Assembly: GCF_003287975.1 (NCBI RefSeq)
Contig: NZ_QMKQ01000019.1
Span: 21,503-85,502, forward strand
Origin: Arthrobacter sp. AQ5-05
GTDB taxonomy: Bacteria > Actinomycetota > Actinomycetes > Actinomycetales > Micrococcaceae
Length of the DNA stretch: 64,000 nucleotides
Direction: 5' to 3'
Shown: in pieces, positions 16,766 through 27,485 of the stretch
Position numbering within the stretch: position 1 is the stretch's first letter
Layout of the letters: every line of letters starts with the position of its first letter
Translations under genes and position numbers: made by a program
Notes under the pieces: generated by a model
What the model was told of the DNA's origin: nothing
The model's input: only the letters and a program-made list of their open reading frames with translations
Databases searched by the model: none

Positions 16766-17545
16766 ATGTCCCAACCACAGAGCATGACATCGCGTCTGGC
16801 GGCCGAGTTCCTCGGCACCGGAGTCCTTGTTTTTGGCGGCTGCGGAGCCGCCATCTTCTCCGCCAAGGTCGTTTCCTCGAACACCATCAACATGGGGATC
16901 GGGTTCCTCGGCGTTGCCCTGGCATTCGGCCTGACCGTCATGGTGATGGTCTACGCGGTAGGCCACATCTCCGGCGCCCACTTCAATCCCGCCGTCACCT
17001 TTGGTGCGGCACTGGCCGGGCGCATCGAATGGAAGGCCGTTCCCGCCTACATGATCACCCAGATCATCGGCGCCTCGGTCGCGGGCCTTGCACTCTTTGC
17101 CATTGCCACCGGAAAGCACGGTTTCAATCCGGTCACCTCGGGCTTTGCCTCCAACGGCTATGCCGACCGCTCCCCCGACGGCTACTCGATGCTATCGGCG
17201 CTGCTCGCGGAGATCATCCTCACGGCGATCTTCCTGTACGTCATCCTGGGCTCCACTGACGGTCGGGCGCCCAAGGGCTTCGCAGGGATATCCATTGGGT
17301 TGTCCCTGACGCTGATCCACCTGGTTGCCATCCCGATCACCAACACCTCGGTGAACCCGGCCCGCTCGTTGGGCGTGGCATGGTTTGCAGGTCCGGCGGC
17401 GCTGGGACAGGTGTGGTTGTTCATCGTGGCACCCTTGGTGGGAGCCGCGATCGCGGGGCTCACCTATCCCCTGTTCTTCCCGAACCCCGCGGTCTCCATG
17501 GCCGTGGAGATGGATCGGGGGCCAGGAACAACCAGCGCCGCCTAA
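16766..17545 (+). CDS. aqpZ: Aquaporin Z-type water channel
   Basis: 259 residues, six transmembrane helices and two half-helices with NPA boxes: [11 protein letters not shown] and [11 protein letters not shown]. The histidine in [13 protein letters not shown] and the arginine after the second NPA match the water-selective filter of AqpZ rather than glycerol facilitators. Two starts are possible: ATG at 16766 with GGAG nine bases upstream (chosen), or ATG at 16751, five codons earlier, without a ribosome site. Preceded by a 260-base divergent promoter region shared with the dienelactone hydrolase. Confidence 0.88.
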   Translation: MSQPQSMTSRLAAEFLGTGVLVFGGCGAAIFSAKVVSSNTINMGIGFLGVALAFGLTVMVMVYAVGHISGAHFNPAVTFGAALAGRIEWKAVPAYMITQIIGASVAGLALFAIATGKHGFNPVTSGFASNGYADRSPDGYSMLSALLAEIILTAIFLYVILGSTDGRAPKGFAGISIGLSLTLIHLVAIPITNTSVNPARSLGVAWFAGPAALGQVWLFIVAPLVGAAIAGLTYPLFFPNPAVSMAVEMDRGPGTTSAA

Positions 17546-17652
17546 GCAGGTGTCCACCGGTTCTTGCTGAGTCGCGGTTCGCAGGAAGCGGGGCGGGCCA
17601 TCCACCGGCCATCGCGCTCGGGACGAGCCCGGAACCCTCGATCGCCTTAACG

Positions 17653-17686
17653 AAACAACCCCCGATCCGAAGACCGGGGGTTGTTT
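17653..17686. terminator. Bidirectional terminator between aqpZ and tRNA-Leu
   Basis: AAACAACCCCCG (17653-17664) and CGGGGGTTGTTT (17675-17686) form a perfect 12-bp stem with a 10-base loop. The stem's A/T base gives a U-run on either strand, so it can end both the rightward aqpZ and leftward tRNA transcripts. Confidence 0.85.
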
Positions 17687-17694
17687 CCCATATG

Positions 17695-17778
<84 letters not shown>

Positions 17779-17800
17779 ATATTCACCGCTGTTTTCGTCA

Positions 17801-17828
17801 TTGACTTCAACAGCGAGATCAATAATAT
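17801..17828 (+). promoter_or_regulatory. Candidate promoter of the fhaA-pknB operon
   Basis: TTGACT at 17801-17806, 16-base spacer, TAATAT at 17823-17828. It would give a leader of about 225 bases before fhaA, in which no other structure stands out. It is the best sigma-70-like match in the gap. Confidence 0.4.
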
Positions 17829-18061
17829 ACACAGATCGCCCCGAACCACTAATCGAGGGGTTCTTTGTGATCAGAGCCACTCTTCTGCAACCTTTGGAGA
17901 CGGCCATTCGTTCCTGATCAGAGGGCCGGTTTCACCACATTCAGCCCCACGGAAAATGCAAGGCAAGTAGTATCGAACAATGCGTAGGGCAACCATGCCC
18001 TGCGACGCAATGCCATTAACCGTGGAACCACACGCGTTAGAACCAGGAAGGGAGCGAAGCG

Positions 18062-18808
18062 ATGGGTCTCATTGACAATGTTGAACGCGGACTTGAAAAG
18101 CTTGTCACCAGCGTCTTCCGCGGCTCCGGCAGCTCCGAAGTCAAGCCCGTCGAGATCGCTTCGCGCCTGCGCAACCAAATGGACGCGAAGTCGCTGACCA
18201 TTTCCCAGGCCCGCACCCTCGCGCCGAACCACTTCATCATCCGCCTCGCGGAAGAGGATTTCGCCCGGGCCCGGGAATGGGGTGCCCCCCTGGCCCGGGA
18301 GCTGTGCACCACGGCCCTGGAACACGCCAAGAGCCAGGGTTACACCCTGCAGGGCGCGGTCGAGGTCAATTTCCGCAAGGACCCCGAACTCAAGCCCGGA
18401 GGCTTCGAGATCGATGCCACCACTTCGGATGCTTCTGCCCCCGAGGCCCATAACACCCCCGCCGCACCGCCGGCCCCGTCCGCACCGCCTCGCGCCGCGG
18501 CCAGGATGCAGCCCGTGCTGGACATTTCCGGCCAGCGCTACGCCCTGAACCACCCCAGCATCGTCTTGGGCCGCTCGGCAGACACCGACATCCCCATCGA
18601 GGATCCGGGGGTCTCGCGCCGGCACCTGAAGATCGAGCAGCGCGGCGCCTCGACCTGGGCTGTTGACCTGGGCTCCACGAACGGCAGCTTCGTCAACGGA
18701 CAAAAGATCGTCGGCGAGACGGAGCTGCACGACGGCTCCAACATTGCCATGGGGCAGACGCGCATCATCTTCCGCCTCGTCCCCCAATCACAAGGAGACC
18801 GTGCGTGA
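18062..18808 (+). CDS. fhaA: FHA domain protein FhaA (DUF3662-FHA)
   Basis: 248 residues. Residues 1-120 are DUF3662 (MGLIDNVERGLEKLVTSVF start is typical), then an Ala/Pro linker, then an FHA phosphothreonine-binding domain at about 155-240 with IVLGRS, the SRRH core and STNGSFVNG. Family knowledge: FhaA binds phosphorylated MviN and links the PknB kinase to peptidoglycan export. AGGGAG lies upstream of the ATG. Its stop overlaps the fhaB GTG in GTGA. First gene of a seven-gene operon. Confidence 0.95.
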   Translation: MGLIDNVERGLEKLVTSVFRGSGSSEVKPVEIASRLRNQMDAKSLTISQARTLAPNHFIIRLAEEDFARAREWGAPLARELCTTALEHAKSQGYTLQGAVEVNFRKDPELKPGGFEIDATTSDASAPEAHNTPAAPPAPSAPPRAAARMQPVLDISGQRYALNHPSIVLGRSADTDIPIEDPGVSRRHLKIEQRGASTWAVDLGSTNGSFVNGQKIVGETELHDGSNIAMGQTRIIFRLVPQSQGDRA

Positions 18809-19287
18809 ACGACCTAGTGTTCACCGTGCTGCGGCTCGGATTTCTCATTTTGCTGTGGCTGCTGGTCCTGAGCATCGTCGGAGCACTTCGCCGCGACCTC
18901 GCCATCGGCAGCAAGGCCCGCGTCGGCGCCCCTACCGCCCGGGAGATCCGCAAGGACCCCTCGCTGGCGCCTCCGCCCGAAGTCCCCGCCAAGCAGCAAG
19001 CCAAGACCCTGGCCATCCTCGAGGGCCCGCTCACCGGCCTCGAGCACCAGCTCACTGCCAGCCCGATCCTGCTGGGCCGCGCCCAGGAGGCAACCATCGT
19101 GCTTGAGGACGACTACGCCTCGGGACGCCACGCGCGCCTGTTCCCGCAGGGCACCCGCTGGTTCATCGAAGACCTCGGTTCCACCAACGGAACCTTCCTG
19201 GGCGATGCCCAGCTCACCCGCGCCCAGCCCGTTGAACTCGGCCAGAAAATCCGGATCGGCAAGACCGTCATGGAGCTGAGGCCCTAG
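18805..19287 (+). CDS. fhaB: FHA domain membrane protein FhaB (FipA)
   Basis: 160 residues. One N-terminal membrane helix (about 5-26), a basic juxtamembrane segment, and a C-terminal FHA domain (about 70-155) with LLGRAQEA, SGRHARLFPQG and STNGTFLGD. In mycobacteria FipA/FhaB binds phosphorylated division proteins. GTG start overlaps the fhaA stop; pstP follows after two bases. Confidence 0.93.
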   Translation: MNDLVFTVLRLGFLILLWLLVLSIVGALRRDLAIGSKARVGAPTAREIRKDPSLAPPPEVPAKQQAKTLAILEGPLTGLEHQLTASPILLGRAQEATIVLEDDYASGRHARLFPQGTRWFIEDLGSTNGTFLGDAQLTRAQPVELGQKIRIGKTVMELRP

Positions 19288-19289
19288 AC

Positions 19290-20711
19290 ATGGCGTTGAT
19301 GCTGAAGTTTGCGGCGCGGAGCGATGTTGGCAAGGTCCGCTCCAAGAATGACGACTCCGCCTATGTGGGTCGCTACCTGGCCGTCGTGGCCGACGGCATG
19401 GGCGGACACGTCGGCGGCGACGTCGCCAGCGCCTCCACCGTGCTGGACCTCGTCCATCTGGACGTCCCCGAGACGCCCAACGCCGAAACGGTGCTGCCCG
19501 ATGAGATCCAGGCAGCGAACCTGGTCCTGAACGACCTGGTCAGCGCCAACCCGAAGCTTTCGGGCATGGGAACCACCGTCACCGCCATGCTGCTCACCGG
19601 CGACGTGCTGCAATTCGCCCACATTGGCGACTCGCGCGCCTACCGGCTGAAAAACGGCGTGTTCGAGCAGGTCAGCCACGACCACACCTTCGTCCAGCGG
19701 CTCGTCGACGAGGGCCGCCTGCGCCCCGAGGAAGCCGAGCTGCACCCGCACAAGAACGTGCTGCTGCGCGTGCTCGGCGATTCCGATGCGAGCCCGGAAC
19801 TCGACGTGAACCAGTACCCCGTCGAGGCGGGGGAGCGCTGGATGCTCTGCTCCGACGGATTGAACGCCGTCGTTCCGGATTCCATCACCGAACGCATCAT
19901 GCGCGGCACCGCCTCCCTGGAGGAGACCGTGGAGGACCTCGTCGAAACGACACTGGCCCACGGCTCCCCGGACAACGTGACCATCGTCGTCTTCGAGGTC
20001 GTGGAGGACAACAGCGAGACCGCTGCCACGCCGACCGAGGAATTGGTCCCCGTCGACGAGCCTGCCCCGGACACCGGGCAGCTGACGATCGCCGCCGAGG
20101 GCGACCTCGAGGCCAGTGCGGCGCTGATCCGCCACGAGATGTCCAAGCGGCCCCACCTGCTGGTGGGAGCGGCCGAGCTGGCGACCCAGTCGGGCAAGAT
20201 CCCGATCGTCACCCAACGCTCGGGCGAGAAGCGCGCCGCGGCAATCCTCACGCACAAGACCCCGGCCGCCCAGGCCGCCGAGGAACAGGACGGCTACGAG
20301 TCCATCTCGCGGCGCCCGCGGCGCTGGCTGGTCCCGACGTTCCTGGCCTTGATGACCCTGATCCTTGCCGCCGTGTGCGGCTGGGGCTACCTATGGACGC
20401 AGACCCAGTACTTCGTGGGCAACCAAGACGGCCACGTGGCCATCTTCAAGGGAGTCTCGCAGGACCTCGGTCCGTTGAAGCTCTCCCATGTGGACACCGT
20501 GACCGACATTCCCATGGACGCGCTGCCGCAATACACGCAGCAGCGCATTGATTCCGCTCTCCCGGCACGGGACCTGGCACATGCCCAGACCATGGTCGGG
20601 GAGTTGCTGGTGACAGCCAAGCAACGCTGCCCCGTAGTCGTCCCGGAAAATCCGGGTGCCGCCGGGACCTTGCCGGTCCTGCCCCCGTACTGTCAGGAGA
20701 TCAAACCGTGA
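19290..20711 (+). CDS. pstP: PP2C-type Ser/Thr protein phosphatase PstP
   Basis: 473 residues. Cytoplasmic PPM phosphatase domain at about 5-240: RSKNDDSAYV, VADGMGGHVGGD, THIGDSRAYRL-type and HGSPDNVTIVVF motifs hold the metal-binding aspartates. One transmembrane helix at about 347-368 and a roughly 100-residue extracytoplasmic tail ending in a Pro-rich segment. It reverses phosphorylation by PknA/PknB encoded downstream. Its TGA overlaps the rodA GTG. Confidence 0.95.
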   Translation: MALMLKFAARSDVGKVRSKNDDSAYVGRYLAVVADGMGGHVGGDVASASTVLDLVHLDVPETPNAETVLPDEIQAANLVLNDLVSANPKLSGMGTTVTAMLLTGDVLQFAHIGDSRAYRLKNGVFEQVSHDHTFVQRLVDEGRLRPEEAELHPHKNVLLRVLGDSDASPELDVNQYPVEAGERWMLCSDGLNAVVPDSITERIMRGTASLEETVEDLVETTLAHGSPDNVTIVVFEVVEDNSETAATPTEELVPVDEPAPDTGQLTIAAEGDLEASAALIRHEMSKRPHLLVGAAELATQSGKIPIVTQRSGEKRAAAILTHKTPAAQAAEEQDGYESISRRPRRWLVPTFLALMTLILAAVCGWGYLWTQTQYFVGNQDGHVAIFKGVSQDLGPLKLSHVDTVTDIPMDALPQYTQQRIDSALPARDLAHAQTMVGELLVTAKQRCPVVVPENPGAAGTLPVLPPYCQEIKP

Positions 20712-22114
20712 GCGAGCTGGAAACCGCGCCGGTCCCACGGCGCAACATGGAGTTGCTCCTGTTGGTGCTGGCCCTGGCCGTCGCCATGGGCGCCTACTAC
20801 CTGGTGGGCATAAACAGCGATGAAGGATTGAGCCAGGAGTTCATTTCCCAGGGCCTGATCCTGGTCGGACTTGCCCTGGTCTTCCACGTCGTCCTGCGCA
20901 TCTGGGCCAAATATGCCGATCCGGTGATACTGCCGGTGACGGTTGCCCTCAACGGCATCGGCCTGGCCATGATCCACCGCATCGACCTGGCGAAGCACGA
21001 CGACACCGCCTTCCGCCAAATCATGTGGACCGGCGTCGCCATGGTCGTGGCCATGATCGTGCTGTGGACCATACGTGACCACCGCGTCCTACGCCGCTTC
21101 ACCTACATCGCCCTGGCGGCCTCCGTGCTCCTGCTCCTGCTGCCGCTGATCAAGGGACTGGGCGTGGAGATCAACGGCGCCCGGATCTGGGTGCGCTTCT
21201 TCGGGCTTTCCTTCCAGCCCGGAGAACTGGCCAAGATCACCCTGGCCACATTCTTTGCCGGGTATCTATCCTCGAACCGCGAACTGATCCTGTTGGCCGG
21301 CCGGAAGGTCGGACCGCTGCAGCTGCCCCGGTCCCGGGATCTCGGCCCCATGATCGTGGCCTGGCTGGTCAGCATCGGGGTCCTGGTGGTTCAGCGGGAT
21401 CTCGGCTCCTCCATCCTCTTCTTCGGGCTGTTCATGGTGATGATCTACGTCGCCACCGCGCGCGTGAGCTGGATCGTCATCGGGACCCTGATGCTGGTCG
21501 GCGGCGGCACCTTCGCCTACCTGACCATGAGCCATGTGACCCGACGGGTCGACGGCTGGCTCAACGCCTTCGACCCCGACATCTATCACGCAATCGGCGG
21601 CAGCCGGCAAATCGTCGAGGGCCTTTTCGGGCTCGCCAACGGCGGGCTGATGGGCACCGGGCTGGGCAACGGGAGCCCCTACATGGTTCCGTTGGCGAAC
21701 AGCGACATGATTGTCGCCTCCCTGGGCGAGGAGCTCGGGCTCATTGGGATCTCCGCCATCGTGCTGCTGTATTTGATCCTTGTAAGCCGCGGCATGCGTG
21801 CCGCCCTCGGTTCGCGCGATACGTTCGGCAAGCTGCTGGCCACCGGGTTCTCCTTCACCCTGGCGCTGCAGTGCTTCGTCGTCATCGGTGGCGTCACGCG
21901 GTTGATCCCGCTGACCGGACTGACGACGCCGTTCATGGCCGCTGGCGGTTCCTCCCTGCTCTCGAACTGGATCATTGTCGCCTTGCTGCTGTTGATTTCA
22001 CATAATTCACGCCGTCCAATGCTGTCCGGGGTTTCGGCTACCGCGGAGGTCGCCACGAAGGCCCCCCGACGTTCCCCCGGCCTCCTTGAATCGATTAAGG
22101 AGCACAAGCGATGA
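20708..22114 (+). CDS. rodA: SEDS-family peptidoglycan glycosyltransferase RodA
   Basis: 468 residues with about ten to twelve membrane helices. SEDS motifs are visible: FQPGELAKITLATFFAGYL and the late GGSSLLSNWI-type loop. Paired with the PBP gene immediately downstream (ATGA overlap), it should form the RodA-PBP2-type elongation synthase that polymerises lipid II. Placement in the fha-pkn operon supports RodA over FtsW. Confidence 0.94.
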   Translation: MSELETAPVPRRNMELLLLVLALAVAMGAYYLVGINSDEGLSQEFISQGLILVGLALVFHVVLRIWAKYADPVILPVTVALNGIGLAMIHRIDLAKHDDTAFRQIMWTGVAMVVAMIVLWTIRDHRVLRRFTYIALAASVLLLLLPLIKGLGVEINGARIWVRFFGLSFQPGELAKITLATFFAGYLSSNRELILLAGRKVGPLQLPRSRDLGPMIVAWLVSIGVLVVQRDLGSSILFFGLFMVMIYVATARVSWIVIGTLMLVGGGTFAYLTMSHVTRRVDGWLNAFDPDIYHAIGGSRQIVEGLFGLANGGLMGTGLGNGSPYMVPLANSDMIVASLGEELGLIGISAIVLLYLILVSRGMRAALGSRDTFGKLLATGFSFTLALQCFVVIGGVTRLIPLTGLTTPFMAAGGSSLLSNWIIVALLLLISHNSRRPMLSGVSATAEVATKAPRRSPGLLESIKEHKR

Positions 22115-23559
22115 ACCAAGCCATCCGCAACACCTGGATCGCCGTCATGTTGCTCTTTGTGCTGAGCCTGGGTGCGCTGAGCTACGTGCAGTTCTTTGCC
22201 GCGAAGGACCTCAACGCAAATCCGTTGAACAACCGCCAGCTGTTCAAGGAATTCGATTTGCCGCGCGGGGCGATCCTGGTGGACGGCAAGCCCATCGCCG
22301 AATCGGTCGCCACCGATGGACAGTTCAAGTACCAGCGCGTCTACACCGACCCCGATTTGTACTCCCACCTGACTGGTTTCTACTCGCTGACAAACAGCTC
22401 CACGCAGCTCGAATCGGTCATGAACGACGAATTGACGGGAAAGAGCCAAGACCAGTTCTTCGACCGCATGATCAATCTGTTCTCCGGCAAGGAGAACGAG
22501 GGTGCCTCGGTCGAGCTCACCATTGATGGCAAGCTGCAGAAATTCGTCTACGGCCTGATTCCGGACGGAACCCGGGGCACCATCATCGTCTCGGAGCCCA
22601 AGACCGGAAACATCCTGGCCATGGCCTCCAAGCCGAGCTACGACACCAATCTCCTGGCCGTGCACAGCTCCAAGCAGGCAGCCGCGAACATGAAGGAGCT
22701 GCTGACCGTTCCGGGTCTGAGCCCGTACCGCAACCCGGCAATCGGCAACCTGATCGCCCCCGGTTCCACGTTCAAGATCTTCGACATGGTGGCGGGCCTC
22801 GAATCAGGCAAGTACAAGGCCGACACCATGCTGGCGAATCCCCCGACCATCAAGCTTCCGGGAACCAACACCTCGCTGCCGAACTTCGAAGGCGGCAACT
22901 GCGCAGCCAGGCCCGAGGCGACTTTCGCATACATCGTGGCGCAAAGCTGCAACACCCCGTTCGTGAAGATGAGCGAGGAACTGGGCAAGGAACCCTTCCA
23001 GGACGTCACCGAGCGTTTTGGCTTCGGCCAGCAGGTCGAGATCCCGATGCGCGTGGTGCCCAGTGTTTTCCCGCAGGACCCGTCCCCCGATGAATTGGGT
23101 CTGTCGGTGATCGGCCAGAAGGACGTGAAGGCAACCCCGATGCAGATGAACATGGCCGCCATGGGCATCGCCAACGACGGGGTGATCATGGAGCCGAACC
23201 TGATCAAGCAGGTCATCGCCCCGGATCTGCGGGTGCTCTCCGAGAGCAAGCCCAAGGAATTCAGCACCGCCGTCAGCAAGGACATCGCCGACAAGGTCAC
23301 CGACCTGATGCGCGGTCCGGTCAAGAGCGGCACCGCGGTCAGGGCGCAGGTGCCCGGGCTGGACATTGCCGCGAAGACCGGCACCTCGCAGCTCGGCGAC
23401 GGTTCCGGTTTGGTGAACTCCTGGATCACCGGGTTCGCCCCGGCGGACGACCCGCAGGTGGCCGTGACAATTGTTTTTGAAAAGATTGATTTCAAGACTG
23501 GTTCCTCGTTGACCAGTCCAAACCTGAAGAAGATTCTAGAGGCGGTGTTCAACCAGTGA
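22111..23559 (+). CDS. pbpA: Class B penicillin-binding protein PbpA
   Basis: 482 residues. An N-terminal membrane anchor (about 8-30) and dimerisation region precede the transpeptidase domain, with SxxK as STFK (S219), SxN as SCN and KTGTS near the C terminus. It cross-links glycan strands made by RodA. The GTGA overlap with pknA makes translation coupled. In mycobacteria PbpA is a phosphorylation target of the same kinases. Confidence 0.95.
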   Translation: MNQAIRNTWIAVMLLFVLSLGALSYVQFFAAKDLNANPLNNRQLFKEFDLPRGAILVDGKPIAESVATDGQFKYQRVYTDPDLYSHLTGFYSLTNSSTQLESVMNDELTGKSQDQFFDRMINLFSGKENEGASVELTIDGKLQKFVYGLIPDGTRGTIIVSEPKTGNILAMASKPSYDTNLLAVHSSKQAAANMKELLTVPGLSPYRNPAIGNLIAPGSTFKIFDMVAGLESGKYKADTMLANPPTIKLPGTNTSLPNFEGGNCAARPEATFAYIVAQSCNTPFVKMSEELGKEPFQDVTERFGFGQQVEIPMRVVPSVFPQDPSPDELGLSVIGQKDVKATPMQMNMAAMGIANDGVIMEPNLIKQVIAPDLRVLSESKPKEFSTAVSKDIADKVTDLMRGPVKSGTAVRAQVPGLDIAAKTGTSQLGDGSGLVNSWITGFAPADDPQVAVTIVFEKIDFKTGSSLTSPNLKKILEAVFNQ

Positions 23560-25427
23560 GGCCAATTTCCGGTATCACCCTGGGCGGTCGATACAAGCTG
23601 ACCGACCGTATTGCCATAGGTGGCATGGGTGAGGTGTGGAGGGCCAGGGACCAGGTCCTTGGCCGCCTGGTGGCAATCAAGATCCTCAAGGAGGAATACA
23701 CCGGGGATCCCGGGTTCCTTCAGCGGTTCCGCGTCGAGGCGCGCCACACCGCCCTGCTGAACCACAACGGCATCGCCAGCGTCTTCGACTACGGGGAAGA
23801 AGAAGGCTCCGCCTACCTGGTCATGGAGCTGGTTCCCGGCCAACCGCTGTCCACCGTCATCGAACGCGAGCGCGTGCTCTCCCCCGACCGCACCCTGTCG
23901 ATCATTTCGCAGACCGCCAAGGCGCTTGCCGCCGCCCATGTCCAGGGGCTGGTGCACCGCGACGTGAAGCCGGGCAACCTGTTGATGCTTCCCGACGGAC
24001 GGGTGAAGATCACCGACTTCGGCATTGCCCGCATCGCCGACCAGGTCCCGCTGACGGCCACCGGCCAGGTCATGGGCACCGCCCAGTACCTCGCCCCGGA
24101 GCAGGCCACCGGACAGCAGGCCACCGGCAGCTCCGACATCTATGCCCTGGGCGTGATCGGCTACGAATTGCTCGCCGGACGGCGCCCGTTCACCGGCGAA
24201 TCGCAGATCGCCATCGCCCTGGCCCAGGTCAACGACACCCCGCCGCCGCTGCCGGAAAACATTCCGGTGCCGGTCCGCTCGCTGGTGATGTCGATGCTGG
24301 CCAAGGACCCGGCCGACCGGCCGGCCGACGCCGAGTCCCTCGCGGTGGCCGCCGACGCCATCCGCGCCGGAAACCCGGAGACCGCGACGCTCGCCGTGCC
24401 CGGAATGCTGCTCTTCTCGGGATCCGACGCCGCCACCCAGGCCATCAGCCGGACCCCGATCACGCAGGGCAACGCGACTGTTGCCCTTCCCCCGGTCGAT
24501 CCGACGGTCGCCGGGCCGGCCCCGGCCACCAATGCGCTGCCGCAGGTTCCCGCACCTCAGGCACAGGACGACGGGCAGAACTTCGATTCCTTCATGGGGG
24601 CCTCCCAGCAGTGGGAGGAAGAACCCGTTGGCGGCTACGAGCCGGAGGTCGCCGACCGGCGCACCCCGGCCAAGAAGGGCCGCAGCCCCTGGACCATACC
24701 GCTGATCGCGCTGATCGCCCTGGTTGTCCTGGCGATCCTCGGTGCCTGGCTGCTGCCCATGCTGACCGGAAACAAGACCCCGGAAAGCAGCCCGAGCATC
24801 ACGTCCACGGCCCCAAGCACGGAATCCTCCGCGCCCAGCACCGAGCCGAGCGAAACCGAAACCACGCCGACCCGGTCGAGCGCCCCGACGAGCACCGCAC
24901 CGTCCACCGTGACGGTGTCCCAGAACGAATTCCTGGGCAAGGACTACAAGGACGCCACCGCGACCCTGGAAGGCCTCGGCTTCACGGTGAAGTCCGTGTC
25001 CAAGGAAAGCCCCGAGGCTGCCGACACCGTCATCAAGGTTTCCCCCGCCGGCGAGCTGCCCGTCGGGTCCACCATCACGCTGACCTATGCCATTCCTGCC
25101 GCTCCTGCAAAGGTCTCGGTGCCCGATTTATACGGCAAGGACGGCGAGCAGGCTGCCGCGGCCCTGACCGCGCTGGGTCTGGTGCCCAACGAGGGGGAGG
25201 CCCAGGAAAGCCCGCTGGCCAAGGGAACCGTGATCGGCCAGAGCGTGAATGGCGGCACCAAGGTCGAGCCCGGCACCACCGTCACCTACATCCTGTCCCT
25301 GGGCCCGTCGGAGCCCACCGAGTCCACTACCGCCCCCTCGACACAGGCCCCTGAGACCTCGAGCTCGTCACCGGCCGCGGACGGCCCCGGCAAGGGCAAG
25401 GGCAACCCCCCGGCCCCTGGCCAGTAG
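23556..25427 (+). CDS. pknA: Ser/Thr protein kinase PknA-type, with two PASTA domains
   Basis: 623 residues. Kinase domain about 11-275: glycine loop [11 protein letters not shown]-lysine K42 in [14 protein letters not shown] with catalytic D136, and DFG (D154). A Pro/Thr-rich linker, membrane helix at about 379-403, a Ser/Thr-rich stalk and two PASTA repeats follow (about 450-590), then a Gly/Lys tail. The mycobacterial PknA lacks PASTA domains, so this version can probably sense muropeptides or lipid II itself. GTG start overlaps the pbpA stop. Confidence 0.93.
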   Translation: MRPISGITLGGRYKLTDRIAIGGMGEVWRARDQVLGRLVAIKILKEEYTGDPGFLQRFRVEARHTALLNHNGIASVFDYGEEEGSAYLVMELVPGQPLSTVIERERVLSPDRTLSIISQTAKALAAAHVQGLVHRDVKPGNLLMLPDGRVKITDFGIARIADQVPLTATGQVMGTAQYLAPEQATGQQATGSSDIYALGVIGYELLAGRRPFTGESQIAIALAQVNDTPPPLPENIPVPVRSLVMSMLAKDPADRPADAESLAVAADAIRAGNPETATLAVPGMLLFSGSDAATQAISRTPITQGNATVALPPVDPTVAGPAPATNALPQVPAPQAQDDGQNFDSFMGASQQWEEEPVGGYEPEVADRRTPAKKGRSPWTIPLIALIALVVLAILGAWLLPMLTGNKTPESSPSITSTAPSTESSAPSTEPSETETTPTRSSAPTSTAPSTVTVSQNEFLGKDYKDATATLEGLGFTVKSVSKESPEAADTVIKVSPAGELPVGSTITLTYAIPAAPAKVSVPDLYGKDGEQAAAALTALGLVPNEGEAQESPLAKGTVIGQSVNGGTKVEPGTTVTYILSLGPSEPTESTTAPSTQAPETSSSSPAADGPGKGKGNPPAPGQ

Positions 25428-25456
25428 GCGGATTAGGCGATGACGGTGTTTTCACA

Positions 25457-27385
25457 GTGACCGAGGAACGGATTCTCAACGGCCGCTACGTCGTGAAGGA
25501 GCTCATTGGGCGCGGCGGCATGGCCGACGTGCACCTGGGCATCGACCAGGTGCTGGGGCGCAAGGTCGCCATCAAGCTCCTGCGTGCCGAAATGGCGCGG
25601 GACCCCATGGTGCAGGCGCGCTTCCGGCGCGAGGCCAAGGCCGTGGCGGGGCTGAACCACCCCAACATCGTGTCGGTCTTCGACACCGGCGAAGAGGAGC
25701 AGGTGGTTTCCGGTTCGACCGTGGAACTGCCCTTCATCGTGATGGAGTACGTCCGCGGGCGCACCCTGCGAGACCTCATCAAGGCCGGGGAAATGACCAG
25801 CGACCTGGCCGTCACGTACGTGCTGGGGGTGCTGGAGGCGTTGGAGCATTCCCATTCCATGGGGATAGTGCACCGCGACATCAAGCCGGCCAACATCATG
25901 GTCACCGAACGCGGCAACCTCAAGGTCATGGACTTCGGCATTGCCCGCGCCCTGGCCGATTCCGCCAGCACCATGACCCAGACGCAGACAGTCGTGGGCA
26001 CCGCCCAGTATCTTTCCCCGGAGCAGGCCCGCGGCGAGGCCGTGGATGCCCGCACCGACCTGTATTCCACCGGCTGCCTGCTCTACGAGCTGTTCACCGG
26101 TCGACCTCCCTTCACGGGGGATTCGCCGGTGTCGGTCGCCTACCAGCACGTGGGCGAGCACGCGCCGGCACCGAGCACGCTGGTGCCGGCGCTGGATCCG
26201 ATCTTCGACGACGTGGTGCTCAAGGCCCTGGCCAAGGACCGCGAGGACCGCTACGACGATGCAGCGGCGTTTGCCACGGCGTTGTCCAATGCCCGCTGCG
26301 GGATTGCCCTGGCCCCGGAGGAACTCACCGCGCCGATGCCGCAGTCCCAGGCCCAGGCCGCGGAGCAGGCGACGGTTGCCGCGCTGGCTGCCCCCGGGTT
26401 TCCCCCGCCGGAGTCCCCGCCCACGGGCACCCTGGCGCCACTGAACCACACCGGATACCTGGAACCGGTGCCCGGGGACGGGCACTGGGACGCACCGCCG
26501 ATGTGGGAACAGAACCTGCAGCGCGAGCGCGACGAGCACCGGTCCAAATCCCGGCGCACCTGGACCATCGCAATTTCGCTGGTCCTGGCCCTCGCCCTGG
26601 TGGTTTCCGGTCTCTTCTTCTTCAACTGGATGCGCGCGGAGGCGGAACGCAACGCCCCCGTCACCATCCCCAACCTCGTCGAAATGACGCAGGCCAAGGC
26701 CGAGGCGGCACTGACCGGGCTGCAGCTGGTGTCCAAGGTCGAGACGGTGTTCGACGACGACGTCAAGAGCGGGCTCGTCGTGGAAACCGATCCCGCCGCG
26801 ACCAGGGATGTCCGCAAGGGCTCCACTGTGCGCCTGATGGTTTCCAAGGGGCCCGAGTCGCGGGTCCTGCCCGCCGGGCTCGCCGGCCAATCCGAGGCGG
26901 GAGCCCGCCAGGCGTTGCAGGACCTGGGCTTCGAGATCGGTTCGGTCTCCCGGGTCAACGACCCCTCGATCCCCACCGACTGGCTGGTGAACACCGAGCC
27001 GAAGCTGGGCAAGACCGTCAAGGTCGGCACCACGATCGATCTGGTCCTTTCCACCGGGCTGGTTGAGGTTCCGCGGCTCATCGACATGACGGTTCCCGAG
27101 GCGACCGAGGCGTTGGAGGACCCGAAGGTCGGTCTGCGCATCGAAGTCGTCGAGGAGGAGAATGCGCTCGTGAAACCCGGGACGATCATCGCGCAGAAGT
27201 CCTCCACGGGTGATGTCTCCACCTCTCCGCAGGGCGGCACCATCACCGTCACGGTTGCCGTGAAGCCGGCCGAGCCCGAACCGACGGACACCTCGTCAGA
27301 GGCTCCCGAGGCCTCGGAGCAGCCACCGGAAACCACGCCCACGCCAAGCGACCAGACCGCGCCAAGCCCCACCCCGACCCCGTAG
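25457..27385 (+). CDS. pknB: Ser/Thr protein kinase PknB with PASTA domains
   Basis: 642 residues. Kinase domain about 8-270: GRGGMADV, K40 in VAIKLL, HRDIKPAN with catalytic D141, DFGIARAL and the activation loop STMTQTQTVVGTAQYLSPEQ. Membrane helix at about 369-388, then three PASTA repeats to about 600 and a Pro/Thr-rich acidic tail. PASTA repeats bind peptidoglycan fragments and lipid II. The gene lies 29 bases after pknA, starts with GTG and ends the operon before a strong hairpin. Confidence 0.95.
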   Translation: MTEERILNGRYVVKELIGRGGMADVHLGIDQVLGRKVAIKLLRAEMARDPMVQARFRREAKAVAGLNHPNIVSVFDTGEEEQVVSGSTVELPFIVMEYVRGRTLRDLIKAGEMTSDLAVTYVLGVLEALEHSHSMGIVHRDIKPANIMVTERGNLKVMDFGIARALADSASTMTQTQTVVGTAQYLSPEQARGEAVDARTDLYSTGCLLYELFTGRPPFTGDSPVSVAYQHVGEHAPAPSTLVPALDPIFDDVVLKALAKDREDRYDDAAAFATALSNARCGIALAPEELTAPMPQSQAQAAEQATVAALAAPGFPPPESPPTGTLAPLNHTGYLEPVPGDGHWDAPPMWEQNLQRERDEHRSKSRRTWTIAISLVLALALVVSGLFFFNWMRAEAERNAPVTIPNLVEMTQAKAEAALTGLQLVSKVETVFDDDVKSGLVVETDPAATRDVRKGSTVRLMVSKGPESRVLPAGLAGQSEAGARQALQDLGFEIGSVSRVNDPSIPTDWLVNTEPKLGKTVKVGTTIDLVLSTGLVEVPRLIDMTVPEATEALEDPKVGLRIEVVEEENALVKPGTIIAQKSSTGDVSTSPQGGTITVTVAVKPAEPEPTDTSSEAPEASEQPPETTPTPSDQTAPSPTPTP

Positions 27386-27416
27386 CGGGGGCGGGGCGCG
27401 AAGCCCGGTTCCAGCA

Positions 27417-27463
27417 ACAGGGGTCCCTGTCCGTGAATGATCTTCACGGGCAGGGACCCCTGT
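27417..27463. terminator. Strong bidirectional terminator after pknB
   Basis: A 21-bp stem, ACAGGGGTCCCTG at its outer end (27417-27437 with 27443-27463), has one G.U wobble and a five-base loop, with TTCTTG after it. It separates the convergent pknB and glutamine amidotransferase genes. Confidence 0.88.
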
Positions 27464-27485
27464 TCTTGTGGCTGTGGGTCTCGTT

